From the NCBI GenBank assembly GCA_002898255.1, contig BEIE01000001.1, forward strand, positions 62,001-126,000: a stretch of DNA of 64,000 bases, in the 5' to 3' direction. The position numbers and the translations under genes are program-made. The notes beneath the pieces are model-generated. The model ran no database searches and was not told the DNA's origin. It worked only from the letters and a program-made list of their open reading frames with translations. Shown here one piece after another: positions 55,585 through 64,000 of the stretch. Position 1 is the stretch's first letter; each line of letters starts with the position of its first letter. The DNA is from a bacterium HR28. GTDB taxonomy: Bacteria > Chloroflexota > Chloroflexia > Thermomicrobiales > Thermomicrobiaceae.

Positions 55585-56016
55585 CATCCTCGTGTAGATC
55601 CGGTCACCGCGGAGAACAAGAACTCCCCCACGCCTCTGTATGCGCCACCCAGATGGTCCATGACGATAGCGCGTTGCCCAGCAAACAAAGCAGGACTCAC
55701 GGGGCACTTGGGAAGATCAGAACAACTTCTCTACCGTTCTCGGGGACACTTCTAGAGTTCTCGCGACATGGCTCTGCAACCTGCGCCACATGATCGGGTA
55801 CGGCTGCCCACCACACTCTAAGCGCGGCTGTGCGTCTGAGCACCGGGCTGCGCCTTCGCGCGGTCGATGGCGAACTACCCATCATGTCGGCTGGACAGCC
55901 AGCGCCTGCCGCAGCATTTCCGGAGGACTAGGCTGTCCGCCTTCCTTATAGAAACGGCGCGGGCGAGCACAGCGTGAACTCTCGATCCTCACTGTCTCCC
56001 TCACCGTGAAACGATC
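55585..56016. other. Gene-poor stretch before the HEPN/MNT pair
   Basis: About 430 bp with only short unsupported frames on both strands; nothing recognised. Confidence 0.5.
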
Positions 56017-56025
56017 TGGTATGGT
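56017..56025 (+). promoter_or_regulatory. Extended -10 for the HEPN/MNT pair
   Basis: TGGTATGGT, an extended -10 element with no clear -35. It predicts a start near 56032, after the TTG at 56029, supporting ATG 56065 as the HEPN start. Confidence 0.4.
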
Positions 56026-56064
56026 CCATTGTCCGAGATCCGAGGAGCATCAGCAGGAACTCGC

Positions 56065-56472
56065 ATGGCACAGCGCGCCGCAGACTGGCTCAAACAAGCA
56101 CAACGCGACCTCGCGCTTGCCGAGCAGGCACGCGCGACTGGGTGGCATGAGTGGGCCTGCTTTGCCGCTCACCAAGCTGCAGACACAGCGGCGAAAGCAC
56201 TCTATCAGCATCTTGGTCGCCTTGGTTGGGGTCACGTGGTCGCACGCCTTTTACAGGAACTCCCGGAGGAACTCCGGCTGCCACCAGAGTTGATTGAGGA
56301 GGCACACGAACTGGATACGTACTACATCCCAACTCGCTATCCGGACAGCCACGCAGCCGGTGCCCCCTTTGAGCATTATTCGGCACGACAGAGTGAGCGA
56401 GCAGTGGACTATGCCCGTGCCATCATTACCTTCGTTCGCCATCACTTGGCCGAACCGTCAGACGGTCGATGA
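56065..56472 (+). CDS. HEPN-domain protein
   Basis: 135 aa all-helical. WLKQAQRDLALAEQARATGWHEWACFAAHQAADTAAKALYQHLG is the classic first part of the HEPN fold; YYIPTRYPDSHA holds the RX4H motif of HEPN ribonucleases. Partnered with an overlapping MNT nucleotidyltransferase, the pair resembles HepT/MntA toxin-antitoxin or stress modules; whether the HEPN is a nuclease toxin is not certain, since the Tyr that MntA adenylylates in well-studied pairs is not seen at the same spot. Confidence 0.82.
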   Translation: MAQRAADWLKQAQRDLALAEQARATGWHEWACFAAHQAADTAAKALYQHLGRLGWGHVVARLLQELPEELRLPPELIEEAHELDTYYIPTRYPDSHAAGAPFEHYSARQSERAVDYARAIITFVRHHLAEPSDGR

Positions 56473-56809
56473 GGCCGTACGGCGCTGGGCAGCAGAGTTG
56501 GTGCGGAAGCACCCGGTACCGCGCATCCTTGCGATCGGCTATTTTGGCTCGTACGCCCGCGGCGATTGGGGCTTCGGCAGTGACGTTGACCTCCTTGTCA
56601 TCGTTGAGGACGATCCAACACCCTTCATCGAGCGCGCAGTTCGCTACCAGACGCTTTCACTGCCCGTCCCTGCAGATCTTTTTGTCTATACACGGGACGA
56701 ATGGCAGGCAATTCAAGAACAACCCTCCGGCCGCCACATTGCCCGCGAGGTCGTCTGGGTTTGGCCAGCAGGTAATGGGGGTTCAATTCAAACATCACCT
56801 GCAACCTAA
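56411..56809 (+). CDS. MNT-type nucleotidyltransferase
   Basis: 132 aa. Signature GYFGSYARGDWGFGSDVDLLVIVED is the minimal-nucleotidyltransferase core with the paired Asp metal ligands (SDVDLL) and a third acidic residue in DLFVYTRDEW. Candidate antitoxin partner of the HEPN protein. The start is uncertain: ATG 56411 and GTG 56417 both overlap the HEPN gene by about 60 nt. Confidence 0.78.
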   Translation: MPVPSLPSFAITWPNRQTVDEAVRRWAAELVRKHPVPRILAIGYFGSYARGDWGFGSDVDLLVIVEDDPTPFIERAVRYQTLSLPVPADLFVYTRDEWQAIQEQPSGRHIAREVVWVWPAGNGGSIQTSPAT

Positions 56810-58008
56810 GCGAGATGCTCATCAGCTATGCCACAACGTGGTGGCCGAAGCTCCCCTTAAAACGTATTCTTCCGTACCGCCCCTGTTCGGCACACTGTGC
56901 GACAGCGTTTCACCGGAATAAAGCAGCTCCGCTGGATCCGTGCCACGCCCTGTGTGGCCCGCGCACGACGGTGACGAAGACAGCTCGTGCCTGCGCCTCT
57001 GGGCGAGGAGCGCATGCCGGGCCGCCGTGTAGAGCGACCAGTCTCAAGCGTGACCACGGCTAGTCCTGACTCGAAGCGCAGCTCTGCGCCTACCTGAGCA
57101 CAGGGCTGTACCGGCAAGCGCCGCGGCAAGAGGAACAGCAGCTCGGCATAGAGGCTCCTGAGCAGGACGCTGCTGGGCAAGCACCATCTGCCGACAAACC
57201 GGATCAGCAGTGTTAACGCAACGCGATCGATGATGGACCGGCAGTCTTCCGTGTCGAGGCGGGGAAAGCACAGCGAGCCAAGGGCTGTCACCACGCTACA
57301 AGATGGTCCGGAAACGCGGCCCAAGCCCGACACCGTTTTCACCCTCATGATGCCGAACCGGGCGCCACCAGTAGGACAGCGTCACCGAGCAGTAGCCTTG
57401 AGCATCTGGCGCCATCCTCCGTTCCTGTCCCCCAGCGTAAGGGGGCGCTTTTGTTGTCTAACGCTTCATTCTGCTCCCTACTCTCACGACCGCAGAGAAA
57501 GTCTTCTGGCCGCTTTGCGCCCCTGGCGCTACGTTGGTGGTGCCTCTACCCGGCGGATAACGTTGCCCAGCTGGCCTTCAAACGTGCTCCTCCTCTCGGT
57601 CGATGACCATATAGACCTGGTGCCGTTCCTGGGTACCATCATTCACAGCGGGCTCGAACTTCTCGGATTGGCTTCTTGTGCCCCGGTCTATACTGCTTCA
57701 GATTGATTCTCCCCTTGAGTCCCACTGTCACGTCATCCGCCGCGACAATGTGACGGTTCTGAGAACCACACTGGGGGCACGAATGGATAAGCGGAAGAGA
57801 AAAACAAACCACATTGACAGCACTACACGGCCGCCTGTGGAACACTAGAGCAGCATTGACTTGTCACTACTCCGGATATTGCTTCCTCTCTCGGCAACTA
57901 TATCTCCGGGATCAAATAACCATCTACGCGCTCATTTTTCTCATCGACTGGCTAGAGTCGTAAGTCGTGACAATCTCTCTATACACTTGTCCTATGATGC
58001 CAGCAGTC
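56810..58008. other. Gene-poor stretch between the HEPN/MNT pair and the helicase cassette
   Basis: About 1.2 kb. Unsupported frames run on both strands (minus 56857-57348 and plus 57230-57706 are the longest). A CCCCC/GGGGG hairpin followed by TTTTG at 57429-57453 could be a weak terminator. A minus-strand segment near 57790 reads CPQCGSQN, zinc-ribbon-like, but the frame around it is short. Possibly decayed mobile or accessory DNA. Confidence 0.45.
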
Positions 58009-60141
58009 TTATTCCATGCTCTCAGCCAGCTCGCGTAAGAGCCGCGCACTCGTCTCGAGATCGAGCATCGACAGCACTTCTTCTCGCTGAAGTGTCTCAG
58101 GCAGATGGCGGAACATCGGCGGCAGCGGGAGATTCGCGACGTAGCGTCGCAATTCAGCCGTCACCAACCTGGCGAGATAGTCGGGCGTACACTTCGTCAG
58201 TGTGTTGAGTCGAGGTGGATCCGCGCACCACACCCGCCAGGCATCGTGGCGGATCACGCACGTTCCCTGCGCTCGGAGCCAGTGGGACAGTAGCAGATTG
58301 GCAACCGTACCGGCAAAGGTGTAGATAACCCAGTGTCCGCGGGGCTCCTTCGCTATGACCTGTCTGGCAGCCAATCGCGGCTGCATGGTGGTTCGCCACT
58401 CCTGCAAGCGTCTCCTGGCCTGTCTGGTGTACCGAATCGGGAGCCTGGCTAGCTCTGCGTCTGGCATCGTGAGCACCTCCGCGATCTCGCGCGCGACACG
58501 AGCCGGGGTGGGCTCAGCCGGGGAACGATACTGGGCAAGCTCAGCCTCAGACGTTACCAGGTCGAGTACTCGAACGTTCTGCGACTCAACGCTGAGCACG
58601 AGCCGCGGCTGTCCCGCGACCAGCACAACATCGCCTGCCCGAAGCTGCCACGAGTATTGCCTCGGAATTTCAGCGATGGGGATGAGCCGGCCGGCTCCCT
58701 CTCGAAGCACCACGGCCTCGGCTTGTTCCGGGATGTTTCCCCAGAACATGCCGAGTGCCTGCCATGTGTGGAACTTGTCGGTCGGCCGCCAGAGATCGTG
58801 CCGCGGAACACGCTCGAGTACCTTTGCGTCTACCAGTTTATCTAGGACGGATGCCAGTGTAGCGGTTGTAGCGAACTCCGGCGCGCGTGCCACAACGCGT
58901 TGGAAGCCATCGGGCGCCACCATACCCCAGTGACAGCAGAGTGCGAGAAGTTGCTGCGCCAGCACGGAGTAGTAGCGTGGAAGGACACGTGTTTCTAACT
59001 CCGACTTCACCGCACAACTTGTCAAGGCTACGAAGGTGAGCAGATGACTGTCTGGATCCGCATCCCCACCCGACGGGTAGTACGAAGGGCACGCAGCGTA
59101 GACGATGCTGGTGTCCGTGCGACGGTTACCGCGCCCGAGTCGCTGCAAGAAGCTTGTAACGGTGTTCGGGGCACCCCACATAGCAACGGCGTCGATGTCG
59201 CCGATGTCGATGCCCAACTCCAGAGTGCTGGTAGCAATGCAGACCGCTCGCGGTCGCTCGCGAAACGCGCGTTCGACCTCCTCACGGTAAGCACGGTGCA
59301 GGGAGGAGTAGTGCAGGAAAACCGGGACATGCTTGATGCGTTCGCCTAGCTTCCAACGAAGCCAGTCGCATTGGACGCGCGTGTTGGCGAATACCAACAC
59401 CTTTCGGCGATCCTCTAAGATCGCGGTGAGCCAGGCAGCTGCGGCATCCGCTAGCCCGTTAACCGAGTCCGCCATGACCGGCTCTAAGCGGATATCGAGC
59501 GCTCGTGTGCCGGGTACACTCACCACCTCGAGCGGCGCGTCACTACCGCGAAAGAACTCGGCAACCAATTCTGGCTCTCCGACCGTGGCCGAGAGACAGA
59601 TCCGCTGGAGTGACCGACCGGTGTACTGCTTCAGTCGCTCAAGCAGACAGTAAAGCTGCAGACCACGCGGCGTGCCGTAGAACTGGTGCGTCTCGTCCAC
59701 GACGACTGCCTGAATCTCGCGGAGTCGGTCACGCACGTAGTCATGTTGGAGGGAGAGCATGACTTCCAATGACTCGGGAGTCGTGAGAATGATGGCCGGG
59801 ACCTCCCGCCCACGAATGGTGTTGCGCTCACCGTGCCGCACGGCGAGCCGTAAACCGCACGCATTGAGGCGTTCCGCGAGCCTCACTTCCAAGTCGTTGA
59901 CCAGCGCCCGCGTGGGGACGACATACAACGCAAAAGTAGTGCCTGGGTGATCGATCGCCATCTCCGCCAGCGGCGCGACGACAGCTTCCGTTTTACCGGA
60001 TCCAGTGGGTGCGATGAGTAGCAAGTTGCGCCGTTGGAGTACCAGAGGGATCGCCTGCTCCTGTACGGGGCGAAGTCTACCGAAGGATCCGAAGAAGGCA
60101 TCATAGACGCGCGGCAACCGCGCTCGCCAACCCACGGTCAT
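58009..60141 (-). CDS. Lhr/BrxHI-like DEAD-box helicase
   Basis: 710 aa SF2 helicase. Q-motif-like RPVQEQAIPL, motif I APTGSGKTE (44-52), TTPESLEVML, motif II VVVDETHQFYG, III LSATVGEPE, then ATSTLELGIDIGDIDAVAMWG and motif VI QRLGRGNRRTD. C-terminal part (~400 aa) has winged-helix and beta-barrel features of Lhr-type core helicases (HWVIYTFAGTVANLLLSHWL). Shorter than full Lhr. The combination with DUF2791 ATPases in the two genes upstream is the same pair type as BrxHI-BrxD of BREX systems, though no other BREX gene is in view. Starts 7 nt after the previous stop; last gene of the leftward operon. Confidence 0.85.
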   Translation of the reverse strand: MTVGWRARLPRVYDAFFGSFGRLRPVQEQAIPLVLQRRNLLLIAPTGSGKTEAVVAPLAEMAIDHPGTTFALYVVPTRALVNDLEVRLAERLNACGLRLAVRHGERNTIRGREVPAIILTTPESLEVMLSLQHDYVRDRLREIQAVVVDETHQFYGTPRGLQLYCLLERLKQYTGRSLQRICLSATVGEPELVAEFFRGSDAPLEVVSVPGTRALDIRLEPVMADSVNGLADAAAAWLTAILEDRRKVLVFANTRVQCDWLRWKLGERIKHVPVFLHYSSLHRAYREEVERAFRERPRAVCIATSTLELGIDIGDIDAVAMWGAPNTVTSFLQRLGRGNRRTDTSIVYAACPSYYPSGGDADPDSHLLTFVALTSCAVKSELETRVLPRYYSVLAQQLLALCCHWGMVAPDGFQRVVARAPEFATTATLASVLDKLVDAKVLERVPRHDLWRPTDKFHTWQALGMFWGNIPEQAEAVVLREGAGRLIPIAEIPRQYSWQLRAGDVVLVAGQPRLVLSVESQNVRVLDLVTSEAELAQYRSPAEPTPARVAREIAEVLTMPDAELARLPIRYTRQARRRLQEWRTTMQPRLAARQVIAKEPRGHWVIYTFAGTVANLLLSHWLRAQGTCVIRHDAWRVWCADPPRLNTLTKCTPDYLARLVTAELRRYVANLPLPPMFRHLPETLQREEVLSMLDLETSARLLRELAESME

Positions 60142-60148
60142 AGTCGTC

Positions 60149-61321
60149 CTACGGTCTCACTCGCCGCACTTGAGACGCGTGCACCTGCACGCGTATTGCT
60201 ATTCGTCCCTCGACAACGACGTAAAGCCGCTCACCGTTAATCGACTGGATACGGCCGTTCCAGCCTCTAAAGTGGCCACCCAGAATTTCGACCCAGTCAC
60301 CGACCTGTAGTTTTGGTCGCGCCGGCTGCGGCGGCCGTGTGGAGGCACGTGGCAGGGGATTCGGTGTCTGTTCAGGCGGAAGAACCTTTGTCGCGGATGC
60401 CACCGGGATGGCGCGCTGCAGTACTGTCGGATGCTTGCTTTGATGAAGCACCTCGAGGAGAGTGACGACAATCTGGACAAAAAAGCGCCAGCGACCGGAC
60501 GGCACAGAAAGTGCACGTTTCCAGGCACGCTCGGCCAGCTTCTCCGGACTGATGGGAGGTTGCCAGCCGAAAGCCACGCTGTGGAGTTGCCGAATCCGTT
60601 CGGCAACTAGTACTGCGATCGTTTCGTCGAGTGCTGGTGGGTGTATGCGGTGTCCGATCACAGGAGGGACATTTTGACTGTAAGTCATGGCGAACACCAG
60701 TACAACTGCGGGCTCCAATGCCAGGGCCAAAAGCTCCAGAACCTCGCGGAAAATTGGCTTCTGCCGGGTAGCCAGGAGCGTATAGTTTTCCAACTCGTCG
60801 AGACAGAGCACGAGGCCATGGAAACCCTGCGACCGCAGATCCTTAGCAAGATAGCCCAAGTACGTGGCGAGCCTCGCCCGCATGTCACGATCCGTGTTAT
60901 AGTCCGGCGGCCAGCTCAATAGGTGCTCCCAACGGCCGAGGTCGGTAGAAGGGTAGTTCCAACGGAGTTCCCACAGAACATGTCGCAGGAGCCAGGCCGG
61001 CTTATGTAGTCCAAGGTTCTGTTCGCGGTCGTGAGTGACGACTACCCACGCAAGCCCCCGAGCACGGGCCTCCTCGGCAAGAAATCGCAAAAGGTGACTC
61101 TTGCCTTCACCGTAGTCGCCCTGGACGACCAGTGGGCTTACCACTTGACCTGCTGCGGCCCGCTGGAGAACCGAGTCGACCGTATTCAAAACTCGATCCA
61201 TCCCGACGCTCAAAAAACGAACACCCTCGCGCGGTGGACGCCCAGCCTTCAGCGCCCAGACGATACGCCGGCAGGCGTGCTGGTCCGATAAGAGCGGGTC
61301 AAGCGATTTAGAAGTCGTCAT
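60149..61321 (-). CDS. BrxD-like DUF2791 P-loop ATPase with C-terminal KOW domain
   Basis: 390 aa. Walker A VVQGDYGEGKSHLLRFL (68-75 core), Walker B GLVLCLDELENYT, LVFAMTYSQNVPPVIGHRI: AAA+-like ATPase of the DUF2791/BrxD family. The last ~55 residues (336-390: VGDWVEILGGHFRGWNGRIQ...) read as a KOW/NusG-type beta barrel, an RNA/ribosome or polymerase-binding module, after a Pro-rich linker; this fusion is unusual for BrxD. ATG 61321 overlaps the upstream stop by 14 nt; the frame to 61387 is discarded. Confidence 0.8.
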   Translation of the reverse strand: MTTSKSLDPLLSDQHACRRIVWALKAGRPPREGVRFLSVGMDRVLNTVDSVLQRAAAGQVVSPLVVQGDYGEGKSHLLRFLAEEARARGLAWVVVTHDREQNLGLHKPAWLLRHVLWELRWNYPSTDLGRWEHLLSWPPDYNTDRDMRARLATYLGYLAKDLRSQGFHGLVLCLDELENYTLLATRQKPIFREVLELLALALEPAVVLVFAMTYSQNVPPVIGHRIHPPALDETIAVLVAERIRQLHSVAFGWQPPISPEKLAERAWKRALSVPSGRWRFFVQIVVTLLEVLHQSKHPTVLQRAIPVASATKVLPPEQTPNPLPRASTRPPQPARPKLQVGDWVEILGGHFRGWNGRIQSINGERLYVVVEGRIAIRVQVHASQVRRVRP

Positions 61322-62555
61322 GTGACACATCCCACGAAGCATAGCGCTCGCGCTCTGCTGCTCGGACAATACTAACAACATCTGCATCAGACGGTATCAG
61401 TTTTTCAAGTGGAACATCCAGATTTTGCTGAGCACTCTCAAGCACAATCACAGTGAGCTGTACGAGAAAGCGGGGTGTTGGCACCTCCACAGTGCGGCTC
61501 GCTCGCTCGGCAAAGCTCTTGAGAACCTCGTCGGGAACACGCTCAGCTGCATTCCAACTATGCGCCAATGCGTGGACGTCTCGGATGCGTTGCGCTAGTT
61601 CGAAGAGCTCATGCGGCTCCAGCGGCAAGCGGTTGAGGTTGACGGTGACCGAGCGGTAGTCACGGGGTGAAAATCCGGTAAGTAAGCCACCGATCCGCTG
61701 ATTGAGAGCCGGATAACTGGGAATACCGCTGCGGTTGTCCTGTAGCGCCTGCTCAGTAAGCGAACAGAGCATCACGAGGCTCGGAATGCTCTCCGTGTCG
61801 TCGATGAACTGGCGAAGGACCTCGTAGGAGCCATTTCGCACCGACGGGCGTTGGGTAAGAAGCAACTCAATCTCGTCTAGGAAGAGCACTAACCCACTGT
61901 AGCCGAGATAGCGAAGGAATACCACGAGCGAGCGGAGCATGGCACGCGAACTTGCGCGGTCAATACGCGCTCGGATCCCTGGAGGCCTGATCGGGTCTCC
62001 CTTAAACCACTGCAGGTAGGGTGTGAGCCCAGCTGTGCTTTCACGATAAGTCATCCACTCACGGAGATAACCACGCACCGCCTGGCGAAAGTCTGGATCC
62101 AGTCCCGTGAGATAGTCGAGGGCCACAAGTTCGTCGGTCAGCCGTTCTTCTGCCTCTACCCGAGCACACCAGCGCATCAGTATGTACTCAATACCAGATT
62201 TGTCATCAGTAGACCACCCAATAGTGAGGTTTTCCAGGAGCTTTCGCCAAACTGTATCGAAACGGTCGAGCCGAACGTCTTTGTCGAGAGCAACTTCGGA
62301 GACAACAAACGAGCGCTCGTACGCTAAGTGAGCCGTCACCCGGAGGAAATGTGTCTTGCCGCTCCCATAGTCACCGACGATGAAACGGACCGCGGACAAT
62401 TCGTCTTCCCTGGCAGCATCTAGGTACCATGCCATGCCGTCGATCCATCGTGAACGCCCGACATGCAGGTAGCGTGCAAGCGGAGGAGGTGGCGGCGTGC
62501 CGCGTTTCAAAGCCTCGATGATTTTTAATGCGTCTCTCCGGCTCAGCGCCTGCAT
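61308..62555 (-). CDS. BrxD-like DUF2791 P-loop ATPase
   Basis: 415 aa. Walker A FIVGDYGSGKTHFLRVT (61-68 core), Walker B SGLVLFLDEIELLLTQRP, and NQRIGGLLTGFSPRDYRSVTVNLNRLPL near the C-terminus. N-terminus ALSRRDALKIIEALKRGTPPPPPLARYLHVGRSRWIDGM is typical of the BREX ATP-binding (DUF2791) family. Paralogue of the neighbouring KOW-bearing ATPase. Begins 5 nt after the stop of the 299-aa protein gene, with AAGGTAAGAGG upstream. Confidence 0.83.
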   Translation of the reverse strand: MQALSRRDALKIIEALKRGTPPPPPLARYLHVGRSRWIDGMAWYLDAAREDELSAVRFIVGDYGSGKTHFLRVTAHLAYERSFVVSEVALDKDVRLDRFDTVWRKLLENLTIGWSTDDKSGIEYILMRWCARVEAEERLTDELVALDYLTGLDPDFRQAVRGYLREWMTYRESTAGLTPYLQWFKGDPIRPPGIRARIDRASSRAMLRSLVVFLRYLGYSGLVLFLDEIELLLTQRPSVRNGSYEVLRQFIDDTESIPSLVMLCSLTEQALQDNRSGIPSYPALNQRIGGLLTGFSPRDYRSVTVNLNRLPLEPHELFELAQRIRDVHALAHSWNAAERVPDEVLKSFAERASRTVEVPTPRFLVQLTVIVLESAQQNLDVPLEKLIPSDADVVSIVRAAERERYASWDVSHDDF

Positions 62556-62560
62556 ACCTC

Positions 62561-63460
62561 TTACCTTCCCTCGCTCGGCAGAAATGAGAGAAGCCCATAG
62601 TTCTGGCCAACGCGGGTACCGAAGTTCACGATGAACAAGCTCTCTTTGGCGTTACGAACAGGGTGGAGATGCAAGCGAAACTTATCGATCCGCGTGTGCC
62701 CTGACTCGAGCAACCTTCCCAGATCGACCGCGAACTCGTCGGGTGGATACGGGCGGAAGTGGCGAGGATCCACGCTGTGAAACGCTCTCTCTGACTGTCG
62801 ACTCATGACCAGGAACTTATGTACGGACAGGAGGGATACAGGTTCGCCGACCCGACCCGCGTGCCCGTGGGCAGTGAGCGCCAGTTCGTAGGCTTTGAAC
62901 AGGTCGACGAGGAATCGCTCAGGATCAAGAGGCCTGCCAAAGAGGCGCTGGATCTCGCCTCTCACAGCTTCTACTACGGTATCGACTGAGATGTCGCCTG
63001 TAAGCTGCCTTGATTGGAACGCTGTCCCCACTGTCGCACGGTACTTTCGATCGTCGATCCGCACGTGGATCACGTGGCGAATTCGATAGCCTTCGCTCAA
63101 GCGCCCTTCAAGAATTTCATCGGCCGGGAGTGCCTGACGGAATAGCTCTGTGTAGTGGGCAAGCTGCTCTCCAGCCAGACTCTCGGCCCAATCGCGTAGT
63201 CTTCTCACAGTCGCAGCCTGCTCCGGTGCTATCTTCGCAAGAATCTCGAGTCTGGCGAGGAGCGCGAACGGCCGCCGTTCGGCCTCGGGTAGAGTTTTGA
63301 GCACCTCTTCCCACTGCTGACGAGCGCTCCGAGCAGCTTGCTCCCGCTGCCGACACTCGCGGATCGCTTCCTGAACGAGCTTCTGAAGCGCACCTTTCAG
63401 GTCACCGTCGCTCTCACGACGAAGACTGTCCGCCGCATCATACTCTCGCAGGGTCACCAT
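62561..63460 (-). CDS. Unknown 299-aa protein heading the ATPase-helicase cassette
   Basis: 299 aa, no family recognised. Residues 20-115 are charged and helical, coiled-coil-like (LVQEAIRECRQREQAARSARQQWEEVL). The C-terminal two thirds look globular alpha/beta (YRIRHVIHVRIDDRKYRATVGTAF..., ...PERFLVDLFKAYELALTAHG, ...FIVNFGTRVGQNYGLLSFL). No catalytic nuclease, methylase or membrane motif is visible. Possible DNA-binding or adaptor subunit by analogy with first genes of such cassettes. Start ATG 63460 with GGAGGCGG. A weak TATAAC -10 lies at 63529-63524. Confidence 0.75.
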   Translation of the reverse strand: MVTLREYDAADSLRRESDGDLKGALQKLVQEAIRECRQREQAARSARQQWEEVLKTLPEAERRPFALLARLEILAKIAPEQAATVRRLRDWAESLAGEQLAHYTELFRQALPADEILEGRLSEGYRIRHVIHVRIDDRKYRATVGTAFQSRQLTGDISVDTVVEAVRGEIQRLFGRPLDPERFLVDLFKAYELALTAHGHAGRVGEPVSLLSVHKFLVMSRQSERAFHSVDPRHFRPYPPDEFAVDLGRLLESGHTRIDKFRLHLHPVRNAKESLFIVNFGTRVGQNYGLLSFLPSEGR

Positions 63461-64000
63461 CCGCCTCCGCAGCTTGACACCTAACGACTTCAGTTGCGGT
63501 AGTCATTTTTCGGCTCAGTTCGCGTTATAGGAAACGTGGACTGCTTACTTCACGGGTAGGCAAGCACAAAGTAGTAAAGGTCTCAAGAGGGAACGCCCAT
63601 GCATCTCTCCTCGGCGAGCAAGAGCCACAGGGAGCGACGGCCTATGTCGTGTACCATGCACCTGCTGAACCAGTAGTACGAATCTTTGTCGGTCATCGAC
63701 CGCTGACTCACCACCACTCACTTCATGCTCTAACCCGTCGCAGTTGAGACAGCGCTCGGAATAGAAGTCCAAGCCGCATGCCGATCGCCTCGCCCAGCCG
63801 CAACTCGCGGCCCGCGTTCGCCGGGAGGAAGCCCACTGTTGCCAAAGACCGCTGGCTCCAGTGGAATCTCAATAGCCGTTACCGTGGAGGACCCACCAGT
63901 GCCTGGCCGAGCACCACCGGGAGCGGCATGTCCTCCAGCGTGGCCGGCCGAGAGTGCGCTAGTTCGAGGCCGTTGCTCGCTGGGGCGGAAGCTGCCACTG
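63461..64000. other. Gene-poor right edge
   Basis: 540 bp with no supportable gene. Minus frame 63545-63772 (starts FYSERCLNCDG) and an open minus frame reaching the edge have no ribosome site and unnatural composition. Confidence 0.45.

Noticed and set aside
56857-57348. Minus-strand 163-codon frame with a leucine-rich middle (LLFLLPRRLPVQP)
   Set aside because: No start signal and no family similarity I could name; possible decayed gene only.
58009-63460. A complete BREX system
   Set aside because: No PglX, PglZ, BrxC/PglY or BrxA/B is visible in the window; only BrxD-like and BrxHI-like parts are present.
62561-63460. TerB_N/TerB_C assignment for the 299-aa protein
   Set aside because: Such proteins occur with similar ATPase-helicase cassettes, but I cannot see the TerB metal-binding acidic motifs here.
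63545-63772. Minus-strand 75-codon frame starting FYSERCLNCDG
   Set aside because: A single CXXC is not enough evidence; no ribosome site and no continuation.

Overview
The window is GC-rich, densely coded bacterial chromosome. Gene content points to a thermophilic member of the Chloroflexota, most likely class Thermomicrobia (Thermomicrobium/Sphaerobacter type). This is inferred from secreted proteins with the duplicated GYPLTE-type repeat, the DUF1326/DUF2182 pair, a bacterial translin homologue, a Ski2-like helicase and a sulfur-oxidising Hdr cluster with an EtfBA/Emo module. No rRNA was seen to confirm the lineage.

Layout. 1-5 kb: the end of an ECF-type double ATPase, a c-di-AMP receptor, recA with a clear promoter and SOS box, and a drug/lipid-type ABC exporter. 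5-6.6 kb: DUF1326 and DUF2182 proteins, ending at a strong hairpin that faces a leftward SH3b-NlpC/P60 hydrolase. 8-20 kb, minus strand: a tightly packed housekeeping run read from right to left: GT4 glycosyltransferase, thiL, amidase, tsaE, tsaB, rimI, tsaD, an inositol-phosphatase-family enzyme, an HDAC-family deacetylase, hisH, hisA, a coiled-coil protein, hisF. 20-27 kb: a Ski2-like helicase (plus) and lipB, lipA, GNAT, argH and DUF1385 (minus). 27.6-33 kb: a secreted repeat protein, gcvPB without its partners, a ferritin-like protein and a translin-family protein.

33.4-47.5 kb is the metabolic centrepiece: one 19-gene co-directional operon behind a near-consensus promoter that carries a perfect 9-bp inverted repeat centred on its -10 box. 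It encodes TusA and two DsrE-type sulfur carriers, three lipoate-binding GcvH-like proteins (LbpA), a thioredoxin-fold protein, the sHdr core (C1, B1, A, H and a C2-B2 fusion, B3), EtfB/EtfA, the membrane FeS quinone reductase Emo, a possible winged-helix protein, a double zinc-finger protein and a dedicated lipoate-protein ligase. Together these form a cytoplasmic sulfane-sulfur oxidation pathway: TusA/DsrE hand sulfur to sHdr-LbpA, and electrons leave via EtfBA and Emo to the quinone pool.

48.8-55.5 kb holds a giant modular secreted metallophosphoesterase, a lipoprotein metallophosphoesterase and two small ABM-fold proteins. 56-63.5 kb looks like an accessory or defence region: a HEPN/MNT pair and a leftward four-gene cassette (unknown 299-aa protein, two BrxD-like DUF2791 ATPases, one with a C-terminal KOW domain, and an Lhr/BrxHI-like helicase) with no BREX methyltransferase or PglZ in view. 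This cassette is the best candidate for an undescribed system. About 5 kb in total (six stretches over 300 bp) shows no convincing gene.
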